Shown here: positions 63,091 through 64,000 of the stretch, one piece after another
Layout: each line of letters begins with the position of its first letter
Numbering within the stretch: the stretch's first letter is position 1
Assembly: GCA_039881145.1 (NCBI GenBank)
Contig: JAYKKI010000062.1
Location: 1,557,501-1,621,500 of the forward strand
Direction of reading: 5' to 3'
DNA from: Druceiella hillmani
Taxonomy: Eukaryota; Arthropoda; Insecta; Lepidoptera; Hepialidae
DNA length: 64,000 nt
Translations under genes and position numbers: made by a program
The notes under the pieces: generated by a model
What the model was told of the DNA's origin: nothing
The model's database searches: none
The model's input: the letters and a program-made list of their open reading frames with translations, nothing else

Positions 63091-64000
63091 TTGAAAACGC
63101 GAAGTGCAAGAGGTGAATAAATGCAATGCTGCAGTAGTCAACAAATGCAACGCTGCCAAGTAATGTAAATTCTTTGAAATAATCAGAACTTCTTTAGGCA
63201 GTTTGAGATGAAAGAAATAATTCCATAAATTGCTGGAAATAATAAATGTAATTTAAATGCATAACGTTAGAAAAATTGGATTTTTTAAATTTTACAATTA
63301 AAATTGAATTAAATGTTACAGTGAATTTTCGACAGTATATGTTGGAGAAACAGTTGCGCAGAAAAAAACAACAATGTAACAAATAGAAAACTACACAATT
63401 TCCGTATATTTGGCGCTTTGTTTCTATTTGGCACGGGGCATTGTTTATGTTTGGCGTCAATATTGGCCTGCGTCGGAGTAATTTGTTTTACTTCAATGAC
63501 ATAATTAATACATTCAATTGTTTACACAATAATTTTTTTGCAATTGCCTTTGGTATCATATATTAAGTTTTAATTTATAAGAAATTATTAGACGCATAAT
63601 ACATTTTTTAGAATATTTAAATAATTATATATTTTATTTTCAACTTTGTGCTATTTTAAAAAATAAAAAATAATTATGAGTTATGAAAAATATCATAATG
63701 TCATTTTTTGAACCTGTTTTTGTTATTACATTGGCATATTCACGTTTCGGTATTGGACTACAAACAAATACAGATACGCTCCAGTCGCTTTCTTCCTGGC
63801 CACGTGTGCAGATGTCTTTGTTTTATAGGTGGTTGTTGATTTACGATGATTCCATAATTTAAATATACTTATGTTTATTTCAATAAAAATTAGAAATTTT
63901 TCGATGCAAAAATATTTCTTTTATCTTCCTGAACATGGGTAAAAAGAGAGATTATTCACTTCATTAAAAACTGAAGTAAAAGCCCTTTTTAATACCAAAA
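63091..64000. other. Gene-free stretch to window end
   Basis: AT-rich. A direct repeat of 'aaatgcaa..gctgc' occurs at 63119-63157. The E-box palindrome CACGTG lies at 63801-63806 (ggccacgtgtgc). The 88-codon minus run (63194-63460) has several Cys residues but no recognised domain. Confidence 0.45.

Overview
The window looks like AT-rich, intron-poor or intergenic nuclear DNA of an animal, most likely an arthropod. By eye GC is below about 30%. There are no bacterial-style genes or operons, and long (TA)n microsatellites recur about every 5 kb. I found no intact protein-coding gene. Nearly every open stretch is short and low in complexity, or is a Tyr/Ile-repeat shadow of a (TA)n tract. The arthropod guess rests on the mariner element, a dispersed repeat with the head 'GGAACCCTTATA..ATCA' followed by CCGTCTGTC-type words (which I associate from memory with insects), and a 'AGGTGGCGCTA' CTCF-like word. 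None of these proves the taxon.

What can be recognised is mostly dead mobile DNA. A tRNA-derived SINE family is present twice (2.1 kb on minus, 35.3 kb on plus). A decayed gene of an uncharacterised multicopy metazoan family ('DGM..V' ... 'LPALxxLTGxDxxS' ... Cys-rich tail) lies at 7.5-9.7 kb on minus. A mariner element with both inverted termini and TA target sites lies at 20.5-21.45 kb, internally deleted and with its third catalytic Asp lost. A 5'-truncated LINE 3' end with a 10-bp target-site duplication lies at 49.0 kb, and a probable older LINE relic at 31.6 kb. Four pieces of one repeat family at 30.1, 42.0, 44.9 and 47.0 kb carry, or once carried, a type I hammerhead ribozyme, as known for Penelope-like elements. 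The copy at 44.9 kb keeps the whole ribozyme core, and the copies at 30.1 and 47.0 kb are arranged as inverted pairs.

Tandem DNA includes a diverged satellite of about 120 bp (23.1-24.1 kb), an array of about 44 bp (47.73-48.08 kb) and a second array of 43-44 bp (62.88-63.09 kb). The window is also rich in short, almost perfect hairpins with tiny loops (402-613, 6836-6910, 7911-7962, 14194-14226, 25230-25300, 48328-48408, 49734-49766, 52914-52945, 61833-61884, 62167-62204). Several look like products of replication template switching rather than of transposition.

Against this background stand about a dozen short islands of 100-350 bp with more G+C and retained CpG (near 1.6, 5.8, 10.0, 13.1, 14.4, 16.4, 20.4, 31.3, 38.4, 39.6, 43.1, 50.6, 51.6 and 58.9 kb). 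They are the best candidates for conserved regulatory elements or unrecognised short exons of a large gene whose intron or flank this may be. The island at 9.9-10.2 kb also has a splice-acceptor-like word, a short open stretch, a donor-like word and a full CRE palindrome.
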